Assembly: GCF_020748185.1 (NCBI RefSeq)
Contig: NZ_JAHZMO010000006.1
Coordinates: 1-64,000, forward strand
Source of the DNA: Terrisporobacter petrolearius
Lineage (GTDB): Bacteria > Bacillota > Clostridia > Peptostreptococcales > Peptostreptococcaceae
Length of the DNA stretch: 64,000 nucleotides
Direction: 5' to 3'
Part shown: one piece after another, positions 32,604 to 42,306 of the stretch
Position numbering within the stretch: the first letter of the stretch is position 1
Layout: each line of letters starts with the position of its first letter
Program-made: the position numbers and the translations under genes
The notes under the pieces: model-generated
Seen by the model: the letters and a program-made list of their open reading frames with translations, nothing else
Told to the model about the DNA's origin: nothing
Databases searched by the model: none

Positions 32604-32769
32604 TAGTAGCAACTGCACTACTAGGTGCATCACAACTTTCCCAAGGGTGAAATGGTGCAGTTCTTGACAGTTTTGGGATGTGAACGATTTTTGGAGAAAA
32701 TGTAATTGAAAATGACTTATTTACTGGATGTGGAAATTTGAAATCGTTCACATCTATAAATTTAGTATA
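32604..32769. other. Structured intergenic region between convergent genes
   Basis: AACTGCAC near 32611 can pair with GTGCAGTT near 32653. TGTGAACGATTT at about 32678 pairs with AAATCGTTCACA at about 32742, twelve bases perfectly matched around some 50 bases. The second structure ends in an AT-rich stretch and may be a bidirectional terminator for the kinase gene and the converging GMC gene. The first could extend it into a larger RNA fold. No ORF is credible. Confidence 0.45.
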
Positions 32770-34215
32770 TTACAACCTTGATTCACTCACAATATGATCT
32801 GCCAGTCTTATTGACAAAGCAATATTAGAAAGAACTGGTCCAGATGCAGATAGACTAGGCAGGGCGCTATTATCAGCTACAAACAGACCCTGAACTCCAT
32901 GTACTTGGCCATTGCAATTGGTAGCTGAAGTAGCTGGATCAATGCCTATTCTACAAGAACATGACTCATGCATATCTGCTCCAGGTGGTCTAAGGATTAA
33001 AGTAGGATCAACAAGAGTAACTCTCATAGCATCTGCAGACTGTCTGATGCCTTGTGCCATTTGGTTAGCTACTTGATAGTCTCTATAGCTTAAAGCATAT
33101 TGAACTTGCTGAAGAGGCACACCAAATTCATCTTTTTCAGATGGATCAACATACACTCTATTTTCAGCTCGAGACTCTGTTCTTCCAAAGGCTGCATAAA
33201 CAACTGTAAGCTGATCTGGAAGAAATTTATCTTCAAATTGTTGGTATGAGTAATATTGATTAGGGCCAAGAATCTGAATCTGATAAAGGGATTCATTAGT
33301 TTCAAATTTTAAAATAGAAAGATTACCAACATTATCAGGGAACTGTCTTCTACTTATTTCACCCATGGCAATAATGGACACATGGTCTGTTAAATAACGT
33401 CCAATTGCGGGACCAAAAATCCCAGAATTAAGGAGTAGTCGTGGTGTTTCTAAAGCGCCACAAGACAATACTATGTTTTTTGACTTAAGGATGTGAGCTT
33501 TCTTATCAGGAGAAAATACTTCCACACCAGCAGTTCTCCCATTCTCTACAATAATTCTAGAGGCATAGGCATTTATAGCAAGGTCATATGATCTGTCAAA
33601 GAATGCTGCAGCTAGAGTATTTATGGAACTAAACCAAGGATTAGAATGAATTTCTCCTTGATGAGAAGATCTTATATCAAAAGCAAGAGGCATATGATTA
33701 GCTTCCCAAATTCCATTTTCACGAAGTTTGTTTAACATAGCATCTTGAATTGCCGAGCCCTTTGCATAAGCAGTTGTAGTATTCACCATATCTTCTGCCA
33801 TACTATAATATATATTTAATGCCCTTGGATTAATAGGCCATTTATTAAGTTCGGATTGAATTGGTCTTGGAGTAGCTGCATTCCAAAACAATGATCGGCC
33901 ACCAAGAGCATATACCATTCGAGCACCAGGAAATTGAGGCAGACGTTCCCCAATGAGAGTAGAATTATCTGGAAGTAGTTCACCTCTCGCAGTATTAACA
34001 TTCTGTGTGGGAATATTCAGAGAGTGGGAATGAAATAGCTTATCTCCTCTTTCAATTATTCCTATCTTTTTATCACCGTGGTTTTTCCAGAGTTGACAGA
34101 GCCTATGCAAGGTTGTTCCTCCTCCAAAACCAGTTCCAATAATAAGCACATCATAATTTGTTTTTGACATTTCTTCAAGGTCTTTTGTAGGAATCCAATT
34201 ATTTTTATAAGGCAT
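32770..34215 (-). CDS. GMC-family FAD oxidoreductase
   Basis: The 481-residue protein has ATG after GGAGGG. The dinucleotide-binding motif VLIIGTGFGGGTTLHRL is near the N-terminus (about residues 24-40). ALGGRSLFWNAATPRP is the flavin-proximal segment, VLSCGALETPRLLLNSG is the second GMC signature, and the C-terminal GLFVADNSALPSLSASGPVLSNIALSIRLADHI closes the FAD fold. The family oxidises alcohols such as choline, glucose or cholesterol. Its divergent neighbour is a BCCT-type betaine/choline carrier sharing a palindromic control region, so a choline-like substrate is a reasonable guess. The C-terminal catalytic His-His/Asn pair is not obvious. Confidence 0.85.
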   Translation of the reverse strand: MPYKNNWIPTKDLEEMSKTNYDVLIIGTGFGGGTTLHRLCQLWKNHGDKKIGIIERGDKLFHSHSLNIPTQNVNTARGELLPDNSTLIGERLPQFPGARMVYALGGRSLFWNAATPRPIQSELNKWPINPRALNIYYSMAEDMVNTTTAYAKGSAIQDAMLNKLRENGIWEANHMPLAFDIRSSHQGEIHSNPWFSSINTLAAAFFDRSYDLAINAYASRIIVENGRTAGVEVFSPDKKAHILKSKNIVLSCGALETPRLLLNSGIFGPAIGRYLTDHVSIIAMGEISRRQFPDNVGNLSILKFETNESLYQIQILGPNQYYSYQQFEDKFLPDQLTVVYAAFGRTESRAENRVYVDPSEKDEFGVPLQQVQYALSYRDYQVANQMAQGIRQSADAMRVTLVDPTLILRPPGADMHESCSCRIGIDPATSATNCNGQVHGVQGLFVADNSALPSLSASGPVLSNIALSIRLADHIVSESRL

Positions 34216-34332
34216 AATACACCCTCCATTTAATAATAATAATATATTTTATGAAATACTGATTGAAGGTATGATAGAGTATATATCAATTTATGATGTC
34301 TTTTGTTATGGAAATAAAGAAAATTATAGAAT

Positions 34333-34362
34333 ATACTTAGTATTTCGAGAAATACTAAGTAT
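34333..34362. promoter_or_regulatory. Perfect 30-bp palindrome between GMC and BCCT genes
   Basis: ATACTTAGTATTTC, a GA centre, and GAAATACTAAGTAT form two perfect 14-base arms. It lies 28 bases before the BCCT start and about 118 bases before the divergent GMC start. A dimeric regulator probably binds here; the HxlR-type protein encoded at 36259 is one candidate. Confidence 0.75.
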
Positions 34363-34389
34363 ATTAGTACAATAAATTGGAGGTATAAT

Positions 34390-35862
34390 ATGGTTTTTTA
34401 CATATCATTAATTATAATTGGCTTATTCGTAATATGGGGTATAATTTCTCCTGTCAATTTAGCAGCTACTGCAACATATTTACTAAATATTATGACTAAA
34501 AGATTTGGGTGGTTCTATCTACTTACAGCCTTTTTTATTTTATGTTTTTCAATATATTTGATATTTAGCAAATATGGAAAAATTAGACTTGGAAAAGATG
34601 AAGATCGCCCTAATTACAACAATATTTCTTGGTTTGCTATGTTATTTAGTGCAGGTATGGGAGTTGGATTAGTGTTTTGGGGTGTCGCAGAGCCTTTACA
34701 GCATTATATGGATCCTCCAGTAGGTCTTGGGGAATCAGCAGAAGCAGCACGTACGGCAATGCGTTATTCTTTCTTTCACTGGGGACTACATCCCTGGGCT
34801 ATTTATACATTTGTAGGATTATGTTTGGCCTATTTCAATTATCGAAAAGAGTCCAATGGCTTAATAAGTTCAACCTTTTATCCATTATTAAAAGATAAAG
34901 TAAATGGTCCTATAGGAAAGCTTATTGATATACTTGCAGTTATTGCAACTGCCTTTGGAATTGCCACATCTTTAGGATTAGGGGCGCTTCAAGTAAATGG
35001 AGGATTGCATGAGATATTGAATATCCCCAACGAGGTTAGAGTTCAGATTATTATAATAGCCATAGTAACAGTCTTATATTTAATATCTGCTACAACAGGA
35101 TTGGATAAGGGTATAAAAATATTAAGTAATCTTAATATAGGTGTAGCTGGTGTGTTAATGATATTTGTTTTGTTTGTAGGTCCGACATCATTTATATTTG
35201 AAGCTTTTACAACAACATTAGGTGGATATCTTCAAAATTTAATTCAGATGAGCTTAAGGTTAACGCCATTTACTAGAGGAACATGGATTGGAAACTGGAC
35301 ATTGTTCTATTGGGCATGGTGGATTGCATGGGCTCCATTTGTTGGGATGTTTATTGCTAGAGTATCAAAAGGAAGGACGATAAAGGAATTTGTATTAGGT
35401 GTCCTATTTATTCCGAGCATAGTAAGTTTCATTTGGTTTTCTGTTTTTGGAGGAACTGCATTAAATCTCGAAATTTTTCAAGATGCTGGTGTTGCAAAAG
35501 CTGTAGAAAAAGATGTAACATCTGCTTTGTTTCTTATATTGAGACAACTTCCATTAGGCACAATAGTATCAATTCTAGCCACTTTACTAATAATAACATT
35601 TTTTATTACATCAGCAGATTCTGCAACTTTCGTTTTAGGAATGTTATCTTCAAATGGAGATCCTAATCCTAAAAATAAGGTGAAAATTATATGGGGAATT
35701 TTACAATCCTCCATTGCAATAATTTTACTTCTCAGTGGTGGCTTAGAAGGATTACAAACAATGGCAATAATTTCGGCATTACCATTTGCAGTTGTTTTAG
35801 TTATTATGTGTTTTTCTTTTATGGAGTCATTGAAAGAAGAAAAAGTTAAAATTAAAAAATAG
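34390..35862 (+). CDS. BCCT-family glycine betaine/choline/carnitine transporter
   Basis: The 490-residue protein, ATG after GGAGGT, has twelve membrane segments. The family signature GMGVGLVFWGVAEPLQHY and the Trp-rich substrate segment (NWTLFYWAWWIAWAPFVG) that binds the quaternary ammonium group are present. BCCT carriers import betaine, choline or carnitine, usually coupled to sodium. A truncated C-terminus (ends EEKVKIKK) suggests no long osmosensing tail. The partner GMC oxidoreductase and shared palindrome suggest uptake and oxidation of the same compound. Confidence 0.92.
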   Translation: MVFYISLIIIGLFVIWGIISPVNLAATATYLLNIMTKRFGWFYLLTAFFILCFSIYLIFSKYGKIRLGKDEDRPNYNNISWFAMLFSAGMGVGLVFWGVAEPLQHYMDPPVGLGESAEAARTAMRYSFFHWGLHPWAIYTFVGLCLAYFNYRKESNGLISSTFYPLLKDKVNGPIGKLIDILAVIATAFGIATSLGLGALQVNGGLHEILNIPNEVRVQIIIIAIVTVLYLISATTGLDKGIKILSNLNIGVAGVLMIFVLFVGPTSFIFEAFTTTLGGYLQNLIQMSLRLTPFTRGTWIGNWTLFYWAWWIAWAPFVGMFIARVSKGRTIKEFVLGVLFIPSIVSFIWFSVFGGTALNLEIFQDAGVAKAVEKDVTSALFLILRQLPLGTIVSILATLLIITFFITSADSATFVLGMLSSNGDPNPKNKVKIIWGILQSSIAIILLLSGGLEGLQTMAIISALPFAVVLVIMCFSFMESLKEEKVKIKK

Positions 35863-36258
35863 TAGATTTGGAGAATAGTAAGGGTATTCCGAATATCAAA
35901 TTCTTATTTCAATTTTGTCGACAAGGAATTAGATATAAGGAGCCCTTATTTTTATACTTAGTTATAACATATTAAGTCCAGAGCTGAGTTAGTAGATTAG
36001 TTTTGATTTATTAAAGATTAAACATTTCTAAATACCATAACAAATCCATCGAATATCTGATACTTACTCTAAAACTTTTATATTAATAGAATTTTAGTGT
36101 ATTATCATTTCTATCATAAATCATTCTTTCATATAGGTATAAAATAATTTTGACTGATTAATCAGCCTTAAATTATAATTATATCAGCTAAAATTATTGT
36201 AACAAACATACAATATTTTTTATTTAAGTAAGAAAAAACTGAGCATGGGAGTGATTTT

Positions 36259-36606
36259 ATGAATGATAAAGGATCTTATAAAAACAAATTTGATAGCTGT
36301 CCACTGACATTTGCCTTAAACCTTATCGGTGGTAAGTGGAGATTGCCTATTATCTGGTCTTTGCATAAAAACGAAACTATGAGATATAACGAATTAAAAA
36401 GGGATATTCAGGGGATTACTAACATGATGTTAACTCAAGCACTAAAAGAATTGGAATCTTATGGCATTATCAACCGTAAACAGTTTATGGAGATACCGCC
36501 TCGGGTTGAATACTCCTTGACAGATAACGGAGAAAGTCTTATTCCGGCTCTTAAGGCGCTGGCTAACTGGGGCGATAAAATGAAATCTTTGCCTCATATT
36601 TGGTAA
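36259..36606 (+). CDS. HxlR-family transcription regulator
   Basis: The 115-residue protein, ATG with a weak upstream GGGAGTG, has the HxlR winged helix. Conserved Cys14 (CPLTFALNLIGGKWRLPIIWSL) is typical of redox- or aldehyde-sensing members. The recognition region is MMLTQALKELESYGII, and the wing is IPPRVEYSLTDNG. It is a single gene, so its targets are not visible; the palindromes at 34333-34362 and its own upstream region are candidates. The 35863-36258 gap before it holds AT-rich sequence and an AAGGAGCCCTTATTTTT segment only. Confidence 0.87.
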   Translation: MNDKGSYKNKFDSCPLTFALNLIGGKWRLPIIWSLHKNETMRYNELKRDIQGITNMMLTQALKELESYGIINRKQFMEIPPRVEYSLTDNGESLIPALKALANWGDKMKSLPHIW

Positions 36607-36759
36607 AAGCATAATATCATAAAGATATCAATTTTAGAACTAATGTAAAAGATATCTCTTTTAAGCTTCTAAATTTTAGATAATAATGTTTTGTATAAAT
36701 CATGATTTATAAGAGCAAATTAGAGCTAAAATTAAAAAACTATATGGAGGTAAATCTTA

Positions 36760-36980
36760 TGAAAACAAGTAACTTTGTACCATAGAACCTCCTTATGAAA
36801 TACGTCATGAAAATGAGGGATTTTATTCGTAATGATCTTGAACATGAACTATAACTACAGGATATGATTCGTAAACAAATTAATCGTGCTCATGAACTTG
36901 GTGATTTTGGAACAGTAGAAGTTCTTGAGGATGATACATTGGTTAGAGGAATAGAACATTTAATTGATTACTTAGTTTAA
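36760..36980 (+). pseudogene. Small helical protein gene with in-frame stops
   Basis: A frame with RBS (GGAGGT) reads MKTSNFVP, a TAG, then NLLMKYVMKMRDFIRNDLEHEL, a TAA, then LQDMIRKQINRAHELGDFGTV to the TAA near 36980. The restored reading is a compact two-helix protein that I cannot assign with confidence. Two stops make it inactive as read. A terminator follows at 36989. Confidence 0.5.
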
Positions 36981-36986
36981 TAAAAA

Positions 36987-37025
36987 AACAGTAGATTAAC
37001 TTTGGTTAATTTACTGTTTTTTGAA
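36987..37025 (+). terminator. Terminator AACAGTAGATTAAC / GTTAATTTACTGTT
   Basis: AACAGTAGATTAAC and GTTAATTTACTGTT are complementary apart from one G-T contact, with a short TTTG loop and a T6 run after the stem. It closes the small pseudogene unit, and in the other orientation may serve the converging membrane-protein gene. Confidence 0.8.
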
Positions 37026-37078
37026 AAAGCTTGGAATTAAATCAATTATAATAAAGAAAAGATAAACAGATTTTCATG

Positions 37079-37603
37079 CTATGACTTATTGGAGTTTGCA
37101 CTTATTATCTTTATAAGGTAATTCATGAAATTTTTAAGGAAAATATTAGATATGCTCGCGTAAATAAGTGAAAATAAGAAAAATACTAAAAAAGCTAAAT
37201 GAGTTGATAATGAGCTAGCTAAATCTACAAACGCTGGAATACCTATTATATAAGTTGAAAATGTTATACCAAGGGATAGTGTTATGCTTGAAAATAATAT
37301 AGAAATTATTATTCCCCTCCTAAAAACCAATGTTCCGATGACGATGCCTAATAGTCCGGTGGTGAAAAGTAGAATTAGTGACTCTTGTAGACTAATTATA
37401 GAAAGGATTAATACAGAAGAAAAAAATACGGTAAAGCCAAGAGGAATATTAGAAGCAGCGGCTATTGCAATAGGTAAAGTACTTAATGGGCTTAAGAATA
37501 ATCCAATAGCAGGTAAAAATACAGGTGCTGATTGGAATAGAACAGCTACTGTTGTTAATATGCCTCCAATACAAATAAACCTACTTATATTCATTTTATT
37601 CAA
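37079..37603 (-). CDS. Small multi-pass membrane protein
   Basis: The protein has 174 residues. TTG at 37603 was chosen because AAGGAGG ends eight bases before it; an upstream ATG at 37645 has no RBS. Five or six hydrophobic segments fill the protein (for example PVFLPAIGLFLSPLSTLPIAI, ESLILLFTTGLLGIVIGTLVF, TLSLGITFSTYIIGI). The layout recalls small YybS/ECF-S-like membrane proteins but no signature settles it. The gene is on the same strand as, and downstream of, the propeller-protein gene at 37679, 75 bases apart, so the two may form one transcript. Confidence 0.7.
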   Translation of the reverse strand: MNKMNISRFICIGGILTTVAVLFQSAPVFLPAIGLFLSPLSTLPIAIAAASNIPLGFTVFFSSVLILSIISLQESLILLFTTGLLGIVIGTLVFRRGIIISILFSSITLSLGITFSTYIIGIPAFVDLASSLSTHLAFLVFFLFSLIYASISNIFLKNFMNYLIKIISANSNKS

Positions 37604-37678
37604 TTTTAATGCCTCCTTGTATATGTAGTTGTCACATTTAGACATTTAATAGAAAACTTTTTAATGACCGAATGAATA

Positions 37679-39088
37679 TTAAGAAGGAATAATTTCAAAA
37701 ATAGTACCTTGGTTAAAATCAGCCACATTGGCAGAACCATAAACCCCTAAATAAAGTCTGGTTTGATTCATATTTGTTCCCAAACAAACATAATAAGATG
37801 ATTGAGACCCAAAGTCATAATCAGTTTCAATAATATTAAAATCATTTAGTCTGCAATCTGTTCTTGGTCTTGTATAAGCTAAAACTCCTCTTGCTGGAGA
37901 TTCTCCCTCCCTAGAAAAATCAGTAAATACAATGCTTCCCATTAAACCTGGTATTCTATTTCCCATATATGGTTGAACTCCTGTAAGCGCAGAACCAACA
38001 AATTTATCTGGTCGTGAATCTTTATGAAAATAGCAAGTTAAAGGTTGGAGACGTTGTGCTGAAGTTTTTACTGCTTCATTGTAATAAGCAGTTGTTATCT
38101 CATTCAAAGTTGGATTATCAGAGCAGTCTCTTATAAGGGAAGAAGGAAAAGTACCTTCCCATCCTCGCCAGCCAAAGTTAATAAATTTTTCTTGGTTAGG
38201 TTCGGATTTTAAATAAGATTGAACAAGCTGAACAACAGGTATTGGTCTGTAATTAACAAATGAAAAAATCGACTCTACCAAATCCTGTCCAACATTGCCC
38301 ACATATTTTATATATTGGTTATAAAACCTTTGAAATGAAATGCCAGGTATATTGCGAACTCCTTTAGCCATTACCGAAAGTGTTTCCTGAATAGAGATTG
38401 GAAGTTCATTAAAACGTGTGACTACAGGTGGATTATTGATTAATGTATTCTTAGTTACATCAATTTCAATTATTTTACCACAGACTTCCATATTATCCTG
38501 ACTCAAGTTAAATGGATCATAGCCTGATCCACCATCTCCAGTAGTTAAAATAAGTTTGCCAGTTTCAGGGGAAAAATTTAAACTATTGACACCATTATGA
38601 TTGGCAAATGGTCTTCTTAGGTTAAGCAATGTTCGCCTTTTTTGAGATTGACCATTCGGTTGTAAAATCCATTCTTCAATTGTATCAATATGATCATATT
38701 GAACATCTCTATCTATCCACTGTAAATTTAAGGTGTTGGGATCACATGGGTTAGGTTGAGAAGATTCAAAAAGAGCACCAGGACCTTGTGTTCCTGCTAC
38801 TGAATAATGAAGATAAAAAAGACCATTATAATAAAATGCGGGATGAAACGCTAGTCCAAGCAATCCTCGTTCATCATATCCCCCATTAGAAGTACCTAGT
38901 TTTATTATTTGAGGGCGAATATCTAAGAAAGTATTTATAGCTCCGTTAGATATGTAAAAGATTCTTCCTACCTGAGTTGCAATAAATAAACTTTCACTTG
39001 ATTCGCCTGGAATTATAGCTGTTCTTAAAACAGTTGGTAAATTTATTTTATTAACGATAGGCTGTAAACTAACTTTAACTTTTCTCAT
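37679..39088 (-). CDS. Glucose/sorbosone dehydrogenase-like beta-propeller protein
   Basis: The 469-residue protein, ATG after GGAAGGAG, has the GSDH-family signatures DERGLLGLAFHP (about residues 72-83), RRPFANHNGVNSLNFSPETG, LILTTGDGGSGYDP and VCGKIIEIDV, arranged as propeller blades. Relatives use PQQ to oxidise sugars; some family members have lost this. No signal peptide is visible, which is unusual because most such dehydrogenases are exported. Its presence in an apparently anaerobic lineage, with no PQQ genes in view, leaves function open: a non-enzymatic propeller is possible. The nearest functional partner may be the GMC oxidoreductase 3.5 kb away. Confidence 0.8.
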   Translation of the reverse strand: MRKVKVSLQPIVNKINLPTVLRTAIIPGESSESLFIATQVGRIFYISNGAINTFLDIRPQIIKLGTSNGGYDERGLLGLAFHPAFYYNGLFYLHYSVAGTQGPGALFESSQPNPCDPNTLNLQWIDRDVQYDHIDTIEEWILQPNGQSQKRRTLLNLRRPFANHNGVNSLNFSPETGKLILTTGDGGSGYDPFNLSQDNMEVCGKIIEIDVTKNTLINNPPVVTRFNELPISIQETLSVMAKGVRNIPGISFQRFYNQYIKYVGNVGQDLVESIFSFVNYRPIPVVQLVQSYLKSEPNQEKFINFGWRGWEGTFPSSLIRDCSDNPTLNEITTAYYNEAVKTSAQRLQPLTCYFHKDSRPDKFVGSALTGVQPYMGNRIPGLMGSIVFTDFSREGESPARGVLAYTRPRTDCRLNDFNIIETDYDFGSQSSYYVCLGTNMNQTRLYLGVYGSANVADFNQGTIFEIIPS

Positions 39089-39446
39089 CTAATTCATACT
39101 CCTTCCTATTATTTGATATAGATAACCAAATCCGATTCTTAACATATTTATGAACTATTTTGACTTTTAAGTAGTGAATTAAAAATATTTAATTAAATTA
39201 TGAAGTTGTTTATCTATAACATAATAATATGATTAACCATGTTGTATTAGTACAGAATTGTGGATTTCTCTACATTACTGATGTTTCACTAAAACTAATT
39301 TCATAAATATACAACATTTATTAGGCATGTGATATTATGGATGTGCGTTTTTAAATCAAAAAGAATTATAAAAAATTGCTTAATAGTTATATATTTTCTT
39401 AGGTAGTGGAAAAATAAATTATTTAATAAAAGAAAGGAGTATATTA

Positions 39447-40667
39447 ATGGGAAATAAATTAGTTCTGGGAAAGGGTATGAAAGCTAGTTTAAGATGGATA
39501 TATGTATTTTTAGGAATAATAATAATGATATGCTTTGGTACAGTTTACTCCTGGAGCATTTTCAGGATACCTGTGGAGAAAGTTTTTAATATAGGTTCGA
39601 CTCAAAGTGGTTTACCATACATGACATCTTTGGCATTCTATGCACTGTTTATGATGTTATCAGGAAGATATTTTGATAAATTTACTCCGAAAGCTATTAT
39701 TTTAACTGGATCATTACTATTATCATTTGGTTGGATATTATCATCTTTTTCATCAAATATTTATATTTTAACAATAACATATGGGGTTATTGGAGGTGCA
39801 GGAGTTGGTATAGCTTATGGTGTTCCTATAGCGATAGTAACAAAGTGGTTTCCAGAAAAAAAAGGATTTGCTATTGGATTTGTTTTATTAGGGTTTGGGA
39901 TATCACCATTAGTTACAGCTCCACTTGCAAGATTTTTAATTGAAATATTTGGAGTTATGAAAAGTTTTCTTATATTAGGAGTAGCTTTTGGTATTATAGT
40001 CCCTATCCTTTCATATCAATTTAAATATCCTTCTGAATTGGAAGCTAGAATGCTTAAAAAAAAGTCAGGTAAAGATGATGAATCTAATGATAAAGACACC
40101 AAGGAGATGGTTAGATCCAATAGCTTTAAAGGATTATATGTAAATTTTATTATTGGAACTATGATAGGGTTAATGCTAATTGGAATAACAAACAATGTTG
40201 GCATACAATTAATCGGATTATCGCAAAAAAAGGTGGCATCAATGATTTCTGTATTTGCAATTTTTAATGGACTTGGAAGACCTGTATTTGGATGGATAAC
40301 TGATAAGCTATCATCAAAAAAGGCCATGTTAATTTCATATAATCTTATTATTATAGCAGCATTATTGATGTTATTTTCAGACAGCGATAATACAACTTTG
40401 TTTAGTATAGCTTTTTCAATATTCTGGTTTAATTTAGGTGGATGGCTTTCAATAGCCCCAACATCTACAGGAATTCTATATGGAACAAAATATTATAGTC
40501 AAAACTTTGGTGTTGTTTTTACAGCATATGGTATAGGAGCTATTTTAGGTGTAGCAAGTTCTGGATTAATCTTAGATATTTTTAAGAATTATTATTATAT
40601 TTTTTATTTAATAATAGGACTTTGTGTTTTAGGTTGTCTGTTGACGTTTAAAACAATTAAAGAATGA
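39447..40667 (+). CDS. OFA-family MFS carrier (oxalate/formate antiporter-like)
   Basis: The 406-residue protein, ATG after AAAGGAG, has twelve membrane segments. The N-terminal GTVYSWSIFRIPVEKVF motif and GGAGVGIAYGVPIAIVTKWFPEKKGFA in segment 4/loop are hallmarks of the OFA family, which includes oxalate:formate exchangers and lactate/monocarboxylate carriers. The substrate here is probably a small organic acid. It is monocistronic, and its upstream 39089-39446 region is a divergent promoter area without other genes. Confidence 0.88.
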   Translation: MGNKLVLGKGMKASLRWIYVFLGIIIMICFGTVYSWSIFRIPVEKVFNIGSTQSGLPYMTSLAFYALFMMLSGRYFDKFTPKAIILTGSLLLSFGWILSSFSSNIYILTITYGVIGGAGVGIAYGVPIAIVTKWFPEKKGFAIGFVLLGFGISPLVTAPLARFLIEIFGVMKSFLILGVAFGIIVPILSYQFKYPSELEARMLKKKSGKDDESNDKDTKEMVRSNSFKGLYVNFIIGTMIGLMLIGITNNVGIQLIGLSQKKVASMISVFAIFNGLGRPVFGWITDKLSSKKAMLISYNLIIIAALLMLFSDSDNTTLFSIAFSIFWFNLGGWLSIAPTSTGILYGTKYYSQNFGVVFTAYGIGAILGVASSGLILDIFKNYYYIFYLIIGLCVLGCLLTFKTIKE

Positions 40668-40932
40668 GGAAATGTTTTTATTAACCAATAAGAAAAAGTA
40701 TGATTATGAAAATACTTACCATATAGAATTGAAGATAATCTAAAGAAGAAAAATAAAAACAATGTTGTTTGACATTTCTATTGATTTTTATGCAGTTTTA
40801 AATGATAATAATATTTAACTGAATAATTTAGAGTTAACTTATCAATTTAGTGATAGAAGTAGCCTTAAATTAAAAAATATTGAATGAGAACTAGAAATTA
40901 TAATGGTTTATTTAAGACAATGGGAGGACAAC

Positions 40933-41910
40933 ATGTTTTTTAACAAACGAATAATAAATACTAATTTAGAAGATAAATCCGAAAGATTTCAGGATAAAAA
41001 GAAAAATCTATTAAGTAATTTATATAAAGATATTTTGGATTTTATAAAAAGTATAAAAAAAGTAATTCAAGAAACAGTGAAGCAGCATAAAAGAGTGAAT
41101 AGCCAACATGAAGATTTGGCGGATCTTACCAAGAATGTACAATTTCATATGGAGGTAATATCCAACTTAACTTATGAAACAGACAAAGCAACCAAAGAAT
41201 TATCTGATGAAGGAAGCAGACTTTTAGAAATTACAGAAGATTCAGCAAAAAAATCACATGATGGAAAAGTAGCAATCGAAGAAATGATGAGTATTATTAA
41301 AGCTCTTGAAAGTGAGTACAGCAAAAATAGAGATATGATTAATAATCTGGTAAGTAAATTTTCTGAAGTAAAAAATGTAGTTAATTTAATTGATAATATA
41401 GCATCACAGACGAATCTTTTAGCATTAAACGCTTCTATTGAAGCTGCTAGAGCTGGAGAACAAGGGAAAGGATTTGCAGTTGTTGCTGAGGAAATACGAA
41501 AATTAGCTGACCAGACTAAAAAAAGTACGATAGATATAGCAAAACTTATTGAGAATATTTCTATTGAAACGGGAAATGTAAAAAATAATTCAGAACGCTC
41601 CATCGAAGTTATTAAAATTGGTGTAGAAACCTCTGTAGAGGTAATTGAAAAAGTTGAGTCCAGCTTAGTATCTGCATCAATTGTTTATGAAGAAGTCAAA
41701 AAAGTGATTGATATCTTAGATCATCAAAAAAATCAAATAGCTAATATGAATGCAGAAATTACTGATATTGATGAAATACTTAAGGTAACAGCTAAAGCAA
41801 TCATTTCACATATAGAGGAGGCTAGTATTGTTGATAATCAATTACAATTAGCCGGTAATACGATAGAGAAATTTGAGAAGATTGTTAAGGTAGAGGACGC
41901 AACTATATAA
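40933..41910 (+). CDS. Soluble methyl-accepting chemotaxis-type protein
   Basis: The protein has 325 residues; ATG at 40933 follows GGGAGG, while the ATG at 40903 lacks a site. No membrane segment is present. The conserved signalling hairpin tip is complete: [40 protein letters not shown] at about residues 155-195, flanked by long coiled coils. This type of receptor acts in the cytoplasm on CheA/CheW. The N-terminal 60 residues contain no recognised sensor domain, so the stimulus is unknown. No other chemotaxis gene is in the window. Confidence 0.88.
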   Translation: MFFNKRIINTNLEDKSERFQDKKKNLLSNLYKDILDFIKSIKKVIQETVKQHKRVNSQHEDLADLTKNVQFHMEVISNLTYETDKATKELSDEGSRLLEITEDSAKKSHDGKVAIEEMMSIIKALESEYSKNRDMINNLVSKFSEVKNVVNLIDNIASQTNLLALNASIEAARAGEQGKGFAVVAEEIRKLADQTKKSTIDIAKLIENISIETGNVKNNSERSIEVIKIGVETSVEVIEKVESSLVSASIVYEEVKKVIDILDHQKNQIANMNAEITDIDEILKVTAKAIISHIEEASIVDNQLQLAGNTIEKFEKIVKVEDATI

Positions 41911-42041
41911 AATGAATTTACGAAGCAAAGATTTTTAGAAAAGGAATGAAATATGATAGAGTTTATAATTTAAGGATTGCAAAAATCTAATACATATGCT
42001 AACATATTAATGATTTTAAATAAAAGGAGGGTTGCTTAAAA

Positions 42042-42086
42042 ATGTGTGGAATATTTAGATCTCGATTTTATACTTTATGTAACTAA
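42042..42086 (+). CDS. Orphan leader ORF MCGIFRSRFYTLCN
   Basis: The 14-codon ORF has a strong RBS (AAAAGGAGGG at 42022-42031). Downstream, CTTAAAAA (about 42098) can pair with TTTTTAAG (about 42146), and a terminator AGAAGG/CCTTCT with TTTTT lies at 42177-42205. This is the layout of a drug-controlled attenuator leader, but no gene follows directly: the next CDS begins at 42652, behind a second leader. I do not recognise the peptide. Confidence 0.5.
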   Translation: MCGIFRSRFYTLCN

Positions 42087-42174
42087 TTGAATAGTGCTTA
42101 AAAAAACCTACCTATGTGTAGAGTAATCGGGATTGGTCTGCCTATTTTTAAGAGAACCTTATTAACGATGAATA

Positions 42175-42207
42175 AAAGAAGGGACAAATCTACCTTCTTT
42201 TTGTATG
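42175..42207 (+). terminator. Terminator of the orphan leader
   Basis: AGAAGGGACAAATCTACCTTCT forms a six-base stem and is followed by TTTTTG. It would end transcripts that start upstream of the MCGIFRSRF ORF. Confidence 0.6.
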
Positions 42208-42306
42208 CCTAAAAATAGAATTAGAATCAATAATAAATTTCAATATTATAATACTGACAGGGCTAAAACTATGAGGATTTTGCATGTTTATTTAACTTTA
42301 GATTTA

